46,854 nt of DNA from Acidobacteria bacterium RIFCSPLOWO2_02_FULL_67_21 (GCA_001767195.1 MEKU01000046.1:23683-70536), one strand, 5' to 3'. Shown: positions 19,226 through 27,097, numbered from the stretch's first letter. The notes: generated by a model not told the origin, from the sequence alone. Numbers and translations: made by a program.

Positions 19226-19250
19226 AGCCATCTCTGGACCTCGTCTATTG

Positions 19251-19266
19251 CGGCACGCCGGTTGCG
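19251..19266 (+). promoter_or_regulatory. sigma-54 (-24/-12) promoter of pilA
   Basis: CGGCACG, four bases, TTGCG. GG at 19252-19253 and GC at 19264-19265 are exactly 12 apart, and GGCACG plus TTGC match consensus fully. Predicted start of transcription is near 19277, giving a leader of about 100 bases. The PilR gene immediately upstream makes the assignment strong. Confidence 0.75.
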
Positions 19267-19375
19267 GTAGGGCGGGCGCCAGGCGAGAGCCGGGCGGAAT
19301 CCAGTTAGACGGAGTTGGCAGTTGACGGTTGGAGCGATACGCCAACTGTCACCTTCTGTGAGGAGCGAGCGACCA

Positions 19376-19912
19376 ATGAAGACAATGAACGACAACAAGG
19401 GCTTTACGCTGATCGAGCTGCTGATCGTCGTGGCGATCATCGGCATCATCGCGGCGATCGCGGTGCCGGGCCTGCTGCGTGCGCGCATGTCGGGCAACGA
19501 GGCATCGGCGATTGGTTCGACACGGACCATCACCAGCGCCGAGGCGACGTTTGCATCGAGCTGTGGCGGAGGCGGCTATGATGTCACCGCTGCCGCCGCC
19601 GGGTTATCAACGCCTCCGATCGCTGGCAGCCCCGCCTTCATTCCGGCTGATTTGACGGCCGCGTTTGCCGGAACGCCGAAGAGCGGTTACGACTTCGTCC
19701 TTGCCGATGGCCCTGCTGGTACGCAGGTGCTCGCCGCCGACATATGCGGGGGCGCTGCGGGGGCGACCTCGACCCAGTTCTTTGCGACCGCCGCGCCGAA
19801 TGTTCCAGGCACAACCGGCACGAGGTATTTCGGGACCGATGAATCGGGCCAGATTCGTCAGGATACTCAGGCGCCCATTGCCGCCATCGGGGACGGCCAG
19901 GCGCTTCAGTAA
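19376..19912 (+). CDS. pilA: PilA, major type IV pilin
   Basis: The 178-aa prepilin has the leader MKTMNDNKG cut by PilD before F10, followed by TLIELLIVVAIIGIIAAIAVP with the key glutamate at mature position 5 (E14). The start is the ATG at 19376 after GAGGAG; a longer frame from 19322 is unlikely. The globular part is rich in A, G, T and P and contains two cysteines, C63 (ASSCGGGG) and C124 (ADICGG), which could form a disulfide. That fits the disulfide oxidase gene next door. A sigma-54 promoter lies upstream and a strong terminator downstream, so pilA can be expressed as a separate abundant transcript. Confidence 0.95.
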   Translation: MKTMNDNKGFTLIELLIVVAIIGIIAAIAVPGLLRARMSGNEASAIGSTRTITSAEATFASSCGGGGYDVTAAAAGLSTPPIAGSPAFIPADLTAAFAGTPKSGYDFVLADGPAGTQVLAADICGGAAGATSTQFFATAAPNVPGTTGTRYFGTDESGQIRQDTQAPIAAIGDGQALQ

Positions 19913-19939
19913 GCACCGAAGGCCACAGGGCTTAGGATT

Positions 19940-20007
19940 CAGGCCCCAGGCTGCAGGATCACTCAGGGCTCTCGAGGCCTGAGCCCTGGGGCCTGGGGCC
20001 TGTTTTT
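19940..20007 (+). terminator. rho-independent terminator after pilA
   Basis: CAGGCCCCAGGC (19940-19951) pairs exactly with GCCTGGGGCCTG (19991-20002), with an inner stem CAGGGCTC/GAGCCCTG, and is followed by five T residues. It isolates pilA from the disulfide oxidase gene. GC-rich sequence of the same flavour recurs at 21359-21386. Confidence 0.8.
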
Positions 20008-20032
20008 GTTGTAGGATGCGTCAGAAACAGCC

Positions 20033-21358
20033 ATGAAGACATACGCCCGCGCGCTCATCATCCTCCTGGCGGCGCTTGCCCTTGGCGCATCGGTCGCCTC
20101 GCTCTACGTGCACTACCGGCTGGTCGCGGATCCCTCGTATACGAGCTTCTGCGACGTCAGCGAAACCGTGAGCTGCGAGGCGGTGATGACGAGCCGCTAC
20201 GGCTATCTCTTTGGCATCCCGGTCGCGGCCGGCGGCGCGATCTGGGGGGCGCTCGTGCTGCTGCTGGGGGTGTTTGGGATGAAGCCGGCCCCGGGCCCGG
20301 CTAAAGCCGGGCACTACGATCAGGGGTCTGCCAAGGCTGCGGCGGACAAGAAAGCCGGGCACTACGAACAGGCTCGTTCCAAGGCGCCGGCGGACAAGAG
20401 CACGGTCGACGACCGGCCGGGCCGGGTCGCCGCTTACATCTTCGTCCTCTCGACGATCGGGCTGGCAGCGGTGCTGTACCTCGGGTACGCGTCGTTCTTC
20501 GTGCTGGGGCAGATGTGCCCGCTCTGCCTGGCGATGTATGTGGCGGTGATCGGCCTGTTTCTGGTCTCGGGCGCCGCGGCCTCCGACCTCGGCGGGGTCG
20601 CCGGCCGCGTGGGCCCGGATCTCGGGCGGATGACGGCGAGCGGCGCGGGCCTGACCGTGGCGCTCGTCTGGGCTGCCGCGTCGATCGGCCTGCTGGTCTG
20701 GTTCCCCGGTGAGCAGTCGGTGTCGGCAAGCGCCCCGATGGCGGAAGCGGTCGCCGCCCCGACCGAAACGCTGGGTGCCGACGAGATCGCCCAGTTCGAA
20801 GCATGGCTGGCATCGCAGCCGCGCGTGGACCTTGCGATTCCGTCGAACGGCGCCCGTGTCGTGGTCGCGAAATTCAACGACTACCAGTGTCCCGCCTGCC
20901 GCCAGGCCTACATCGCCTACAAGGCGATCCAGCAGAAATACGAGACGCAGCATCCGGGCCAGGTGCTCTTCGCCAACGTGGACTATCCGCTCGAATCCGA
21001 GTGCAACAGCGGCGGGATCCACAGCGCCGCCTGCGAGGCGGCCGTCGCCGTGCGGCTCGCGCGCACCCGCAACCGCGGTCCCGAAATGGAAGCCTGGCTG
21101 TTCGACAATCAGGACACGCTGACGCGCGATCGGGTGAAGGAAGGGCTCGCCGAGATTGCCCAGGTCACCGACTTCGATGCGCAGTATTCCACCGTGCTCG
21201 AGTTGGTCCGCGCCGACGCGCAGCTCGGGCAGAAGCTGAACATCACGGGTACGCCGACGTTCTTCATCAACGGGATCCGGATCGCGTCGACGCTGCGTCC
21301 CGCGTATTTCGATGCGGCGATCGAGTACGAGCTCAAAAGGACGTCACAAGGTTCCTGA
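20033..21358 (+). CDS. VKOR-DsbA fusion, membrane disulfide bond-forming protein
   Basis: The 441-aa product joins a vitamin K epoxide reductase-like quinone-linked oxidase (about 1-230, five membrane segments) to a thioredoxin-fold DsbA-like domain (about 250-441). VKOR cysteines are C40 and C48 in the loop and the CPLC pair C162/C165. The DsbA site is C286-P-A-C289, with the cis-proline loop TGTPTFFING. Electrons would pass from pilins or other exported proteins via CPAC to CPLC and quinone. Between membrane segments 2 and 3 lies an unusual insert (about 84-130) containing two 16-residue repeats starting KAGHY, encoded by a palindromic repeat element. Its position after pilA suggests a job in pilin folding. 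Confidence 0.92.
   Translation: MKTYARALIILLAALALGASVASLYVHYRLVADPSYTSFCDVSETVSCEAVMTSRYGYLFGIPVAAGGAIWGALVLLLGVFGMKPAPGPAKAGHYDQGSAKAAADKKAGHYEQARSKAPADKSTVDDRPGRVAAYIFVLSTIGLAAVLYLGYASFFVLGQMCPLCLAMYVAVIGLFLVSGAAASDLGGVAGRVGPDLGRMTASGAGLTVALVWAAASIGLLVWFPGEQSVSASAPMAEAVAAPTETLGADEIAQFEAWLASQPRVDLAIPSNGARVVVAKFNDYQCPACRQAYIAYKAIQQKYETQHPGQVLFANVDYPLESECNSGGIHSAACEAAVAVRLARTRNRGPEMEAWLFDNQDTLTRDRVKEGLAEIAQVTDFDAQYSTVLELVRADAQLGQKLNITGTPTFFINGIRIASTLRPAYFDAAIEYELKRTSQGS
20296..20367. repeat. GGCTAAAGCC-CACTACG repeat inside the VKOR-DsbA gene
   Basis: CCCGGC-TAAA-GCCGGG followed by CACTACG (20296-20318) is a family member identical in core to intergenic copies at 22364, 29497 and 34222. A partial second copy, AAAGCCGGGCACTACGA, repeats 48 bases later (20351-20367). 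Both are read in frame, giving tandem 16-residue units at residues 91-106 and 107-122. Confidence 0.8.
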
Positions 21359-21393
21359 GGGGCCTGGGGCCTGAGGCCCGGGGCCTTCCTGTC

Positions 21394-22359
21394 ATGGCCG
21401 CTATCCGCACGGAAGCGCTCACCAAGCATTACCGCGTCGGCTTCTGGCGTCCGCGTCCCTACGTGGCGCTGGAGGGGCTGACGCTCTCGGTTTCCGAGGG
21501 GGAAGTCTTCGGGTGTCTCGGGCCCAACGGCGCCGGCAAGACCACCACGCTCAAGCTGCTCATGCAGCTGATCTATCCGACCTCCGGCTCAGCGGAGATT
21601 CTCGGACAGCCCGTGGGGGACGTGAGGATGAAGCGTCGCATCGGCTACCTGCCGGAGAATCCGTACTTCTACGACTATCTGACGGCGGAGGAGCTCCTCC
21701 AGTATTTTGCGGGCCTCTTCGGCTACGCGCCCGCCGAGCGCCGGCGCCGGGCCGCCGCGCTCCTCGATCAGGTCGGGATCGGCGCCGAGCGCCGGATGCA
21801 GCTGCGCACGTTCTCCAAAGGTATGCTGCAGCGCGTCGGCATTGCGCAGGCGCTCATCAACGACCCGGAAGTCGTGTTCTTCGATGAGCCGATGTCGGGG
21901 CTGGACCCGCTGGGGCGGCGCGAGATCCGCCAGGTCATCCTGCAGCTGCGCGAGCGCGGCTGCACCGTCTTCTTCAGCTCGCATGTACTCTCGGATGCCG
22001 AAGCGCTGTGCAGCCGGGTGGCCATCCTCGCGTCGGGCCGCCTGGCGGGCGTGGGTCGGCTCACGGATCTGGTGGCGTTTCAGGCGCGCGGCTGGGAGCT
22101 GGTCGTGGGCGGCCTGGATGATGCGGCCCTGGCGCACGCGAAGATGACGCAGCTGGTCGTACGGGACACACCGCTTGGGGACCGCCGCTACGCGCTGGAG
22201 GTGCCGCTGTCGGTGTCCCCCGAGCGCGCCATCGCGGAGCTCACGGGCCGCGGCGCGAGTCTTGTGTCGATCAACCCGCTGCGCGAGACGCTCGAGGATT
22301 ATTTCGTCCGGCAGGTCGCCGCCGCGCCCCACGAGCGGGGGTTGGGGACGGGAACCTGA
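21394..22359 (+). CDS. pilH: ABC transporter ATPase, positional PilH counterpart
   Basis: The 321-aa product is an ABC-2-type ATP-binding subunit: Walker A GPNGAGKTTT, Q-loop region YLPENPYFYDYL, signature variant FSKGMLQRVG, Walker B VVFFDEPMSGLDPLG, and a switch histidine in FFSSHVLSD. A C-terminal regulatory region of about 100 residues follows. The gene sits between pilA and pilD with a permease, as pilH and pilI do in Myxococcus xanthus, so I infer a pilus-linked role; the transported substrate is unknown. No ribosome site precedes ATG 21394, because the upstream sequence is GC-rich repeat. The stop abuts another repeat array. Confidence 0.88.
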   Translation: MAAIRTEALTKHYRVGFWRPRPYVALEGLTLSVSEGEVFGCLGPNGAGKTTTLKLLMQLIYPTSGSAEILGQPVGDVRMKRRIGYLPENPYFYDYLTAEELLQYFAGLFGYAPAERRRRAAALLDQVGIGAERRMQLRTFSKGMLQRVGIAQALINDPEVVFFDEPMSGLDPLGRREIRQVILQLRERGCTVFFSSHVLSDAEALCSRVAILASGRLAGVGRLTDLVAFQARGWELVVGGLDDAALAHAKMTQLVVRDTPLGDRRYALEVPLSVSPERAIAELTGRGASLVSINPLRETLEDYFVRQVAAAPHERGLGTGT

Positions 22360-22363
22360 CGGG

Positions 22364-22590
22364 CCCGGCTGAAGCCGGGCACTACGTACGATCTGTGTAC
22401 GTAGTGCTTGGCTTTAGCCAAGCCAAAGTACGATCTGTGTACGTAGTGCTTGGCTTTAGCCAAGCCAAAGTACGAGCTGTGTACGTAGTGCTTGGCTTCA
22501 GCCAAGCCAAAGTACGAGCTGTGTACGTAGTGCTTGGCTTTAGCCAAGCCGAAGTATACGTAGTGTCCGGCTTTAACCGGACCGGCATTC
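22364..22590. repeat. tandem array of palindromic units (4 x 42 bp plus flanking copies)
   Basis: Four 42-bp units start at 22386, 22428, 22470 and 22512. Each carries GTACGTAGTG and the hairpin core CTTGGC-TTTA/TTCA-GCCAAG. A variant core CCCGGC-TGAA-GCCGGG precedes the array (22366) and a degenerate one, TCCGG-CTTTAA-CCGGA, follows it. The array fills the gap between the ABC ATPase and permease genes. It is the same family found in smc, the VKOR gene and next to aroB. Spacers are not unique, so it is not a CRISPR. Confidence 0.9.
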
Positions 22591-22594
22591 AGAT

Positions 22595-23401
22595 ATGCGC
22601 GTCATAGGACACGTCGCCGTCAACGTCTTCAAGGAGTCGGTGCGCGACAAGGTGCTGTACAGCCTCGTCGCGTTTGCGGCGCTCCTCATCGGCGTCGCAT
22701 ACCTGATCGGCCAGCTCACGGCCGGGCAGGACGTCAAGATCATCAAGGATCTCGGGCTGGCTGCGATTGCCACGTTCGGGCTGCTGATTGCGGTGTTCAT
22801 CGGCATCGGCCTCGTCTGGAAGGAAGTGGATCGGCGCAGCATCTACAGCCTGCTCTCGAAGCCGATCCGCCGCCACGAGTTCATCCTCGGCAAGTACGCC
22901 GGCCTGTCGCTCACGCTGATCGTGAACGTGGCGATCATGACCCTCGCGTTCTATGCGGTGCTGGCCTACATGAACACGCAGTTCTCCGAGGCGTCCCGCT
23001 CGGTGTGGCCCGCTCCGGCCACCGATCCGGGCATGCTGCGCGCGATCGGCCTGATCGTCGTCGAGCTGCTGCTCGTGACCGCCATCGCGCTGTTCTTCTC
23101 GACCTTCTCGAGCCCGCTGCTCTCGGCGGGCCTGACGTTCGGGCTGTGGGTGATCGGCCACTTCAACGCCGACCTGCGGAATTTCGAGGCGGTGGTGGAG
23201 TCGAAGACCGCCGCATACCTGGCCCGGGGGCTGTACTACGTGCTGCCGAACTTCGCGGCCTTTGACATCAAGACGCAGGTCGTCAACGCCCTGCCGGTGG
23301 CGCCGTCGTACCTGGCTGCGACGACGGCCTATGGCCTCGTGTACATCTCGTTTCTTCTCGTCGGGGCCGTCGTCATCTTCTCCAGAAGGGACTTCAAATG
23401 A
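22595..23401 (+). CDS. pilI: ABC-2 transporter permease, positional PilI counterpart
   Basis: The 268-aa product has about six membrane segments and the ABC-2 permease features KESVRDKVLYS at the N-terminus and SIYSLLSKPIRRHEFILGKYAG in the first cytoplasmic region. It should pair with the ATPase encoded upstream. The ATG at 22595 directly follows the repeat array and lacks a visible ribosome site. Its stop overlaps the next start (ATGA). The conserved order pilA, ABC ATPase, permease, pilD recalls Myxococcus, where PilHI are needed for pilus function. Confidence 0.88.
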   Translation: MRVIGHVAVNVFKESVRDKVLYSLVAFAALLIGVAYLIGQLTAGQDVKIIKDLGLAAIATFGLLIAVFIGIGLVWKEVDRRSIYSLLSKPIRRHEFILGKYAGLSLTLIVNVAIMTLAFYAVLAYMNTQFSEASRSVWPAPATDPGMLRAIGLIVVELLLVTAIALFFSTFSSPLLSAGLTFGLWVIGHFNADLRNFEAVVESKTAAYLARGLYYVLPNFAAFDIKTQVVNALPVAPSYLAATTAYGLVYISFLLVGAVVIFSRRDFK

Positions 23402-24303
23402 GCGGGCGGCCCGGCTGTCCGGGCGTGGCGCTTGCCGTCATGGCGACCCTGATGGCGGCCGTCATCGGCCTCCAGGCCGTGCACGAGCGTGGCGGCGGCC
23501 CTCCCGCGTCCGACGCTCCGGAGTTCCTGTACGTGCGGTCGCCGGAGGCGATGCGGCGGCTGGCCCTGTCCTACCAGTCGCTGGTTGCCGACCTGTACTG
23601 GATCCGCGCGGTGCAGCATTACGGCGGCACCCGCCTCTCAGCGAATCCCGACAAACGCTACGAGCTGTTGTACCCGCTGCTGGATCTGACAACCACGCTC
23701 GAGCCGCGGTTCAACGTCGCCTATCTGTTCGGGTCGCTCTTCCTGGCCGAGTCGCCGCCCGGCGGCCCCGGCCGGCCGGATTTGGCGATCGCGCTGCTCG
23801 ATCGAGGCCTGCGGGCGCAGCCATCCAAGTGGGAATTCGCACAGGCCATCGGGTTCGTGCACTACTGGTGGCGCCACGACTACGAGCAGGCGGCCGAGTG
23901 GTTTACCCGCGCGGCGAAGTTCCCGAACGCACCGTTCTGGCTCACCACGCTGGCGGCCACGACGCTGGCGGAGGGGGGCAGCCGCGGGTCGTCGCGAATC
24001 CTGTGGGAGCAGTTCGCGCGCAGCGCGGAAACAGAGGCGCTGCGCAACGAGGCCGTCCGGCGCCTCCAGCAGCTCGACGCGATGGATCAGATGGACCGCC
24101 TCCGCCAGATGGTCGACGCGTACCGGCAGCGGGGCGGTGCGCTGCCCTCAGGCTGGATCGACCTCGTGCGCGCAGGCTACCTGCGTGCACTGCCGGCAGA
24201 CCCTGCCGGCACGCCGTACGTGCTCCAGGACGGCGCCGTGATGCTGGGTCGCGGCTCGCGGCTCTTTCCGCTGCCGATTGAGCCCCAGCGGCTCGTCCAC
24301 TAG
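23398..24303 (+). CDS. TPR-like membrane-anchored protein of the pilus cluster
   Basis: The 301-aa product has one N-terminal hydrophobic segment (about 8-26) followed by helical repeats: LALSYQSLVADLYWIRAVQHYG, a TPR-like unit around YELLYPLLDLTTTLEPRFNVAY, and WWRHDYEQAAEWFTRAAKFP, a recognisable tetratricopeptide unit. It is probably anchored facing the periplasm. The start overlaps the permease stop, so the three genes form a tight unit. I cannot assign a function; a scaffold for the ABC transporter or pilus machine is plausible. The C-terminal part (PYVLQDGAVMLGRGSRLFPLP) is compact and conserved-looking. Confidence 0.75.
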   Translation: MSGRPGCPGVALAVMATLMAAVIGLQAVHERGGGPPASDAPEFLYVRSPEAMRRLALSYQSLVADLYWIRAVQHYGGTRLSANPDKRYELLYPLLDLTTTLEPRFNVAYLFGSLFLAESPPGGPGRPDLAIALLDRGLRAQPSKWEFAQAIGFVHYWWRHDYEQAAEWFTRAAKFPNAPFWLTTLAATTLAEGGSRGSSRILWEQFARSAETEALRNEAVRRLQQLDAMDQMDRLRQMVDAYRQRGGALPSGWIDLVRAGYLRALPADPAGTPYVLQDGAVMLGRGSRLFPLPIEPQRLVH

Positions 24304-24359
24304 TGGACAGTCTCAACTGATGCACTACCATTCGCGACAGCCTTTCGACAGCGAATCTG

Positions 24360-24384
24360 CTGGCCGCGACATCGGAGCGGCCAG
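24360..24384 (+). other. hairpin between the TPR gene and pilD
   Basis: CTGGCCGC and GCGGCCAG form a perfect 8-bp stem over nine bases, in a 109-base gap that also contains CCACTAGTGG and a second CCACTAG. There is no U tract. It may be a weak terminator or mRNA-protecting fold. Confidence 0.4.
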
Positions 24385-24412
24385 TCCCGATTTGGGAAAG
24401 ACGTACCACTAG

Positions 24413-25177
24413 ATGCCACCCTCGCTCCTGCTCGGCTTCGCGGCAGCAGGGTTCATCGTGGGCAGCTTCCTCAACGTCTGCATTCACCGGCTGCCGCGGC
24501 GCGAATCGGTGGTGTGGCCGGGGTCCCGCTGCGCCTCGTGCGGCCGGACGCTGGCGTGGTACGAGAACATCCCGGTTGCCAGCTGGCTCGTGCTGCGGGC
24601 GCGCTGCCGCACGTGCGGGGCGCCGATCTCGCCGATCTATCCGCTCGTCGAGACCGCGACCGCCGTGGTGTTTGCGGGCGGCCTCGCCGTCTACGGCCCG
24701 ACGCCGCTGCTGGCCGTCCGGTTGATGTTCGCCTCGGCGCTCATCGTGCTGTTCGTCATCGACCTGCAGCACCGTATCCTGCCGAACGCGATCACGCTGC
24801 CGGGAGCCGCCCTCGGGTTCCTCGCCAGCTGGTTCCTGCCGCCCGGATGGTTCTCGTCGCTTGTCGGCATCGCGGCCGGCGCGGGTATTCCGCTGGCGAT
24901 TGCCGAGGCCTATCGCCGCGTTCGCGGCCAGGAAGGGCTGGGCATGGGCGACGTGAAGATGCTGGCCATGGTCGGCGCATTTCTCGGCTGGCCTCTCATG
25001 ATTCTCACACTGGTGATCGCCTCCTTTGCCGGCTCGATCGCCGGCCTTACGCTCCTCGCCTCGGGGAAGGGCACGATGCAGGCGGCGTTGCCGTTCGGGA
25101 CGTTTCTCGCGCTCGGGGCGCTCGTCGCGGCGGTGGCCGGCAGGCCGATCCTGGCCTGGTATCTTTCGTTTTATTGA
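24413..25177 (+). CDS. pilD: PilD, prepilin leader peptidase / N-methyltransferase
   Basis: The 254-aa inner-membrane aspartyl protease cleaves prepilins after glycine and methylates the new N-terminus. The N-terminal GSFLNVCIHRLPRRES is characteristic, followed by the zinc-type cysteine pairs CASCGRT and CRTCGAP. The catalytic aspartates lie in LFVIDLQHRILPN and GMGDVKML. Eight hydrophobic segments are present and length is normal. It would process PilA and the minor pilins encoded at 27097-32034. A GAAA-capped hairpin follows the stop immediately. Confidence 0.97.
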   Translation: MPPSLLLGFAAAGFIVGSFLNVCIHRLPRRESVVWPGSRCASCGRTLAWYENIPVASWLVLRARCRTCGAPISPIYPLVETATAVVFAGGLAVYGPTPLLAVRLMFASALIVLFVIDLQHRILPNAITLPGAALGFLASWFLPPGWFSSLVGIAAGAGIPLAIAEAYRRVRGQEGLGMGDVKMLAMVGAFLGWPLMILTLVIASFAGSIAGLTLLASGKGTMQAALPFGTFLALGALVAAVAGRPILAWYLSFY

Positions 25178-25199
25178 GGCGGGTCCGAAAGGACCCGCC
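25178..25199 (+). other. GAAA tetraloop hairpin after pilD
   Basis: GGCGGGTCC and GGACCCGCC enclose GAAA (a GNRA loop), starting one base after the pilD stop. No U tract follows. Its layout resembles the GGCGGACC-TTCA-GGTCCGCC element at 36962-36981 and it may belong to a repeat family. Confidence 0.6.
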
Positions 25200-25205
25200 C
25201 TGCGC

Positions 25206-25232
25206 ATGACTCAGTCCGCCTGCTACCCATGA
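25206..25232 (+). other. 8-codon upstream ORF duplicating the kinase start
   Basis: ATG at 25206 encodes MTQSACYP and stops at TGA 25230-25232, which overlaps the ATG (25229) of the kinase gene. The 19 bases around each ATG (25205-25223 and 25228-25246) are identical but for one base, so the kinase start region has been tandemly duplicated with a 23-base period. Translation of the leader could couple to the kinase; neither ATG has a good ribosome site. Confidence 0.45.
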
Positions 25233-26479
25233 CTCAGTCCGCCTACGTCCTGCTCGGCCTCACCGCCATGGTCGCGGCGCTCGTGGCCGTGCTGACGTTT
25301 GCCGTGCTGAAGTTCGTCGCGGGCGCACGGCAGGCCCGCAGGCACCTGCGGGCCGATGGCGGCCCCGAAGGGGACTTCGTGTCTTCGGCCCTCGAGGAGG
25401 CGATCGCGCGGCTGAAGCAGCAGGAGGCGGCGATGTCGGCGCGAGCGGTCGCCTCGGAGCGTCTCAGCAGCCAGATCGTCGAAAGCCTCACGGCGGGTCT
25501 GCTAGTCGTGGGCGGCACGGGCCGGGTCGAGATCCTCAACCCGGCGGCGCACCGCCTGCTTCGCGTGGGCGCCGCCGAACCGGGCGCCGACTATCGCGAC
25601 CTGCTCAAAGCCGCGCCGGCGCTCAGGGAGGTAATGGAGGAATGCCTGGCCACCAGGCAACCGATCGTCCGCCGATCGGTGCAGATGGACACTCCCGACG
25701 GCCCCGTGCATTTCGGCGTGAGCGTGTCGCCGCTTGGCGATGCCCGCGACCCCGCAGCCATCTGCCTTTTCTCGGATCTCACGAACGTCATCGAGCTCGA
25801 GGAGCAGCTGCGGCTGAAGGAGACGCTCGCACGGCTCGGCGAGCTGACCGCCGGGCTGGCGCACGAGTTCAGAAACGGGCTGGCCACGATCCACGGATAC
25901 AGCCGGCTGCTGGCGCCCGAGGGGCTGCCGGCCGCGTACCGTCCGTATGTCCTGGCCATCCGACAGGAGACCGAGACGCTCGGCCAGGTCGTGACGAACT
26001 TCCTCAACTTCGCGCGTCCGGAGAAGCCCCTGCTCGCGCCGGTGGCGCTGGAGCCCCTGATCCGGCGCGCGACCGACGAGCTGCGACACGAGCTTCCCGC
26101 GGCGGCCACGATCGACATCAGCGGCGAGTTCGGCCGGATCCTGGGCGACGAGGTCCTGCTGCGGCAGATGTTCGGCAACCTGCTGCGCAACGCGGTGGAG
26201 GCGTGCGAGACGGCGGGGATCCGGCCGCAGGTCGTCATCGAGGGGAGGGTTGACCAGGGGCGCCGGACCTGCCGAATCACCGTATCGGACAACGGTCCCG
26301 GAATTCCCGAAGGGGACCGCGCGCGGGTGTTTCAGCCGTTCTTTACGACGCGATCACGAGGAACGGGACTGGGTCTTTCGGTGGTGCAGAAGATCGTGGT
26401 CATGCACAACGGGCGCGTCGCCATCGGCGCCTCGCCGGCCGGCGGCGCCTGCGTCGACGTGAGCTTTCCGGCCGCGTAA
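25229..26479 (+). CDS. NtrB-type PAS sensor histidine kinase
   Basis: The 416-aa product has one N-terminal membrane segment (about 6-28), a short coiled region, a PAS domain (about 75-190), HisKA with acceptor H212 in GLAHEFRNGLATI, and a HATPase domain ending in DNGPGIPEGD and GTGLGLSVVQ. No receiver domain is attached and none is encoded next to it. The nearest free NtrC-type receiver is the regulator at 32660, with the two minor-pilin operons between them, so they may form a split pair. PilS at 16018 is the other candidate partner. The preferred start is ATG 25229. Confidence 0.92.
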   Translation: MTQSAYVLLGLTAMVAALVAVLTFAVLKFVAGARQARRHLRADGGPEGDFVSSALEEAIARLKQQEAAMSARAVASERLSSQIVESLTAGLLVVGGTGRVEILNPAAHRLLRVGAAEPGADYRDLLKAAPALREVMEECLATRQPIVRRSVQMDTPDGPVHFGVSVSPLGDARDPAAICLFSDLTNVIELEEQLRLKETLARLGELTAGLAHEFRNGLATIHGYSRLLAPEGLPAAYRPYVLAIRQETETLGQVVTNFLNFARPEKPLLAPVALEPLIRRATDELRHELPAAATIDISGEFGRILGDEVLLRQMFGNLLRNAVEACETAGIRPQVVIEGRVDQGRRTCRITVSDNGPGIPEGDRARVFQPFFTTRSRGTGLGLSVVQKIVVMHNGRVAIGASPAGGACVDVSFPAA

Positions 26480-27097
26480 CTAGTCGGTCCACTCCCGCGG
26501 CACGCCGTCGCCCGCGGCCCGGCCGAGATGCATCGAGAGCTCCTCGCCGAGCATCCGGGCATCGTGCCGGCGCTTCGCGAGCGTCTTTTCGAGGAGGAGG
26601 CGATCCCTCGCAGAGGCCGCGGTCTGGGGTCCGTCCTGAAGTCTTGTCAAATGCGCCTCCGCGGCCGTGATATCAGCCACGGTCTTGCTGATGCGGGCGC
26701 GCAGGCCGCCAATCAGGCTGCGCCACTGCGCCTCGTCGGGCTTGTTCGCCGGGGCCTCCCAGACGACGTTCGCCGTTCCCGCTGCCGGGTTCTCGATGAT
26801 TCTGGGGCGACGCGTGCTGTCGCCGGCCGGCGGCGTGGCCGTGTCAGCTGCGGCCGTATCAGCGGGGGGCGCCGGCGCCGGCGCGGCGACAGGCTCCGCG
26901 GCGACACTGGTGGCGGCGACAGTCGTTGGCGCCGGGGCCGGCAGATCGTCGTTCGTGTAGGTCCGCGCGGCCTTCTGCTGAGCGCGCTCCGCGCTCCGCT
27001 GTGCCATGTCACCGAGCGACTGCGCATCGACGCTCGCGCTGGACGCAAGGACTGCCAGCACGAACGCGCTCGTCCAGAGGGACCGGCACACACGCAT
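26480..27097 (-). CDS. secreted coiled-coil protein, AQSLADVA family (left copy)
   Basis: The 205-aa product has a signal peptide (SAFVLAVLASSASVDA), then QSLGDMAQRSAERAQQ and YTNDDLPAP, a proline/alanine-rich linker (about 55-95), and a C-terminal helical coiled-coil (about 120-205). It is a paralogue of the protein at 32107, which has the same signature (QSLADVARQEAERR, VYTND), linker and coiled-coil. Each is the last structural gene of one minor-pilin operon. No known function. The ATG overlaps the preceding PilX-like stop (TGATG), and the gene ends directly against the kinase gene. Confidence 0.8.
   Translation of the reverse strand: MRVCRSLWTSAFVLAVLASSASVDAQSLGDMAQRSAERAQQKAARTYTNDDLPAPAPTTVAATSVAAEPVAAPAPAPPADTAAADTATPPAGDSTRRPRIIENPAAGTANVVWEAPANKPDEAQWRSLIGGLRARISKTVADITAAEAHLTRLQDGPQTAASARDRLLLEKTLAKRRHDARMLGEELSMHLGRAAGDGVPREWTD

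Noticed and set aside
20803-21393. N-terminal extension of the ABC ATPase into the VKOR-DsbA gene
   Set aside because: The extension is out of frame with a convincing DsbA domain. The ATPase fold begins at the ATG at 21394.
22386-22553. CRISPR array
   Set aside because: Units are contiguous 42-bp repeats without unique spacers, and no cas genes are present.
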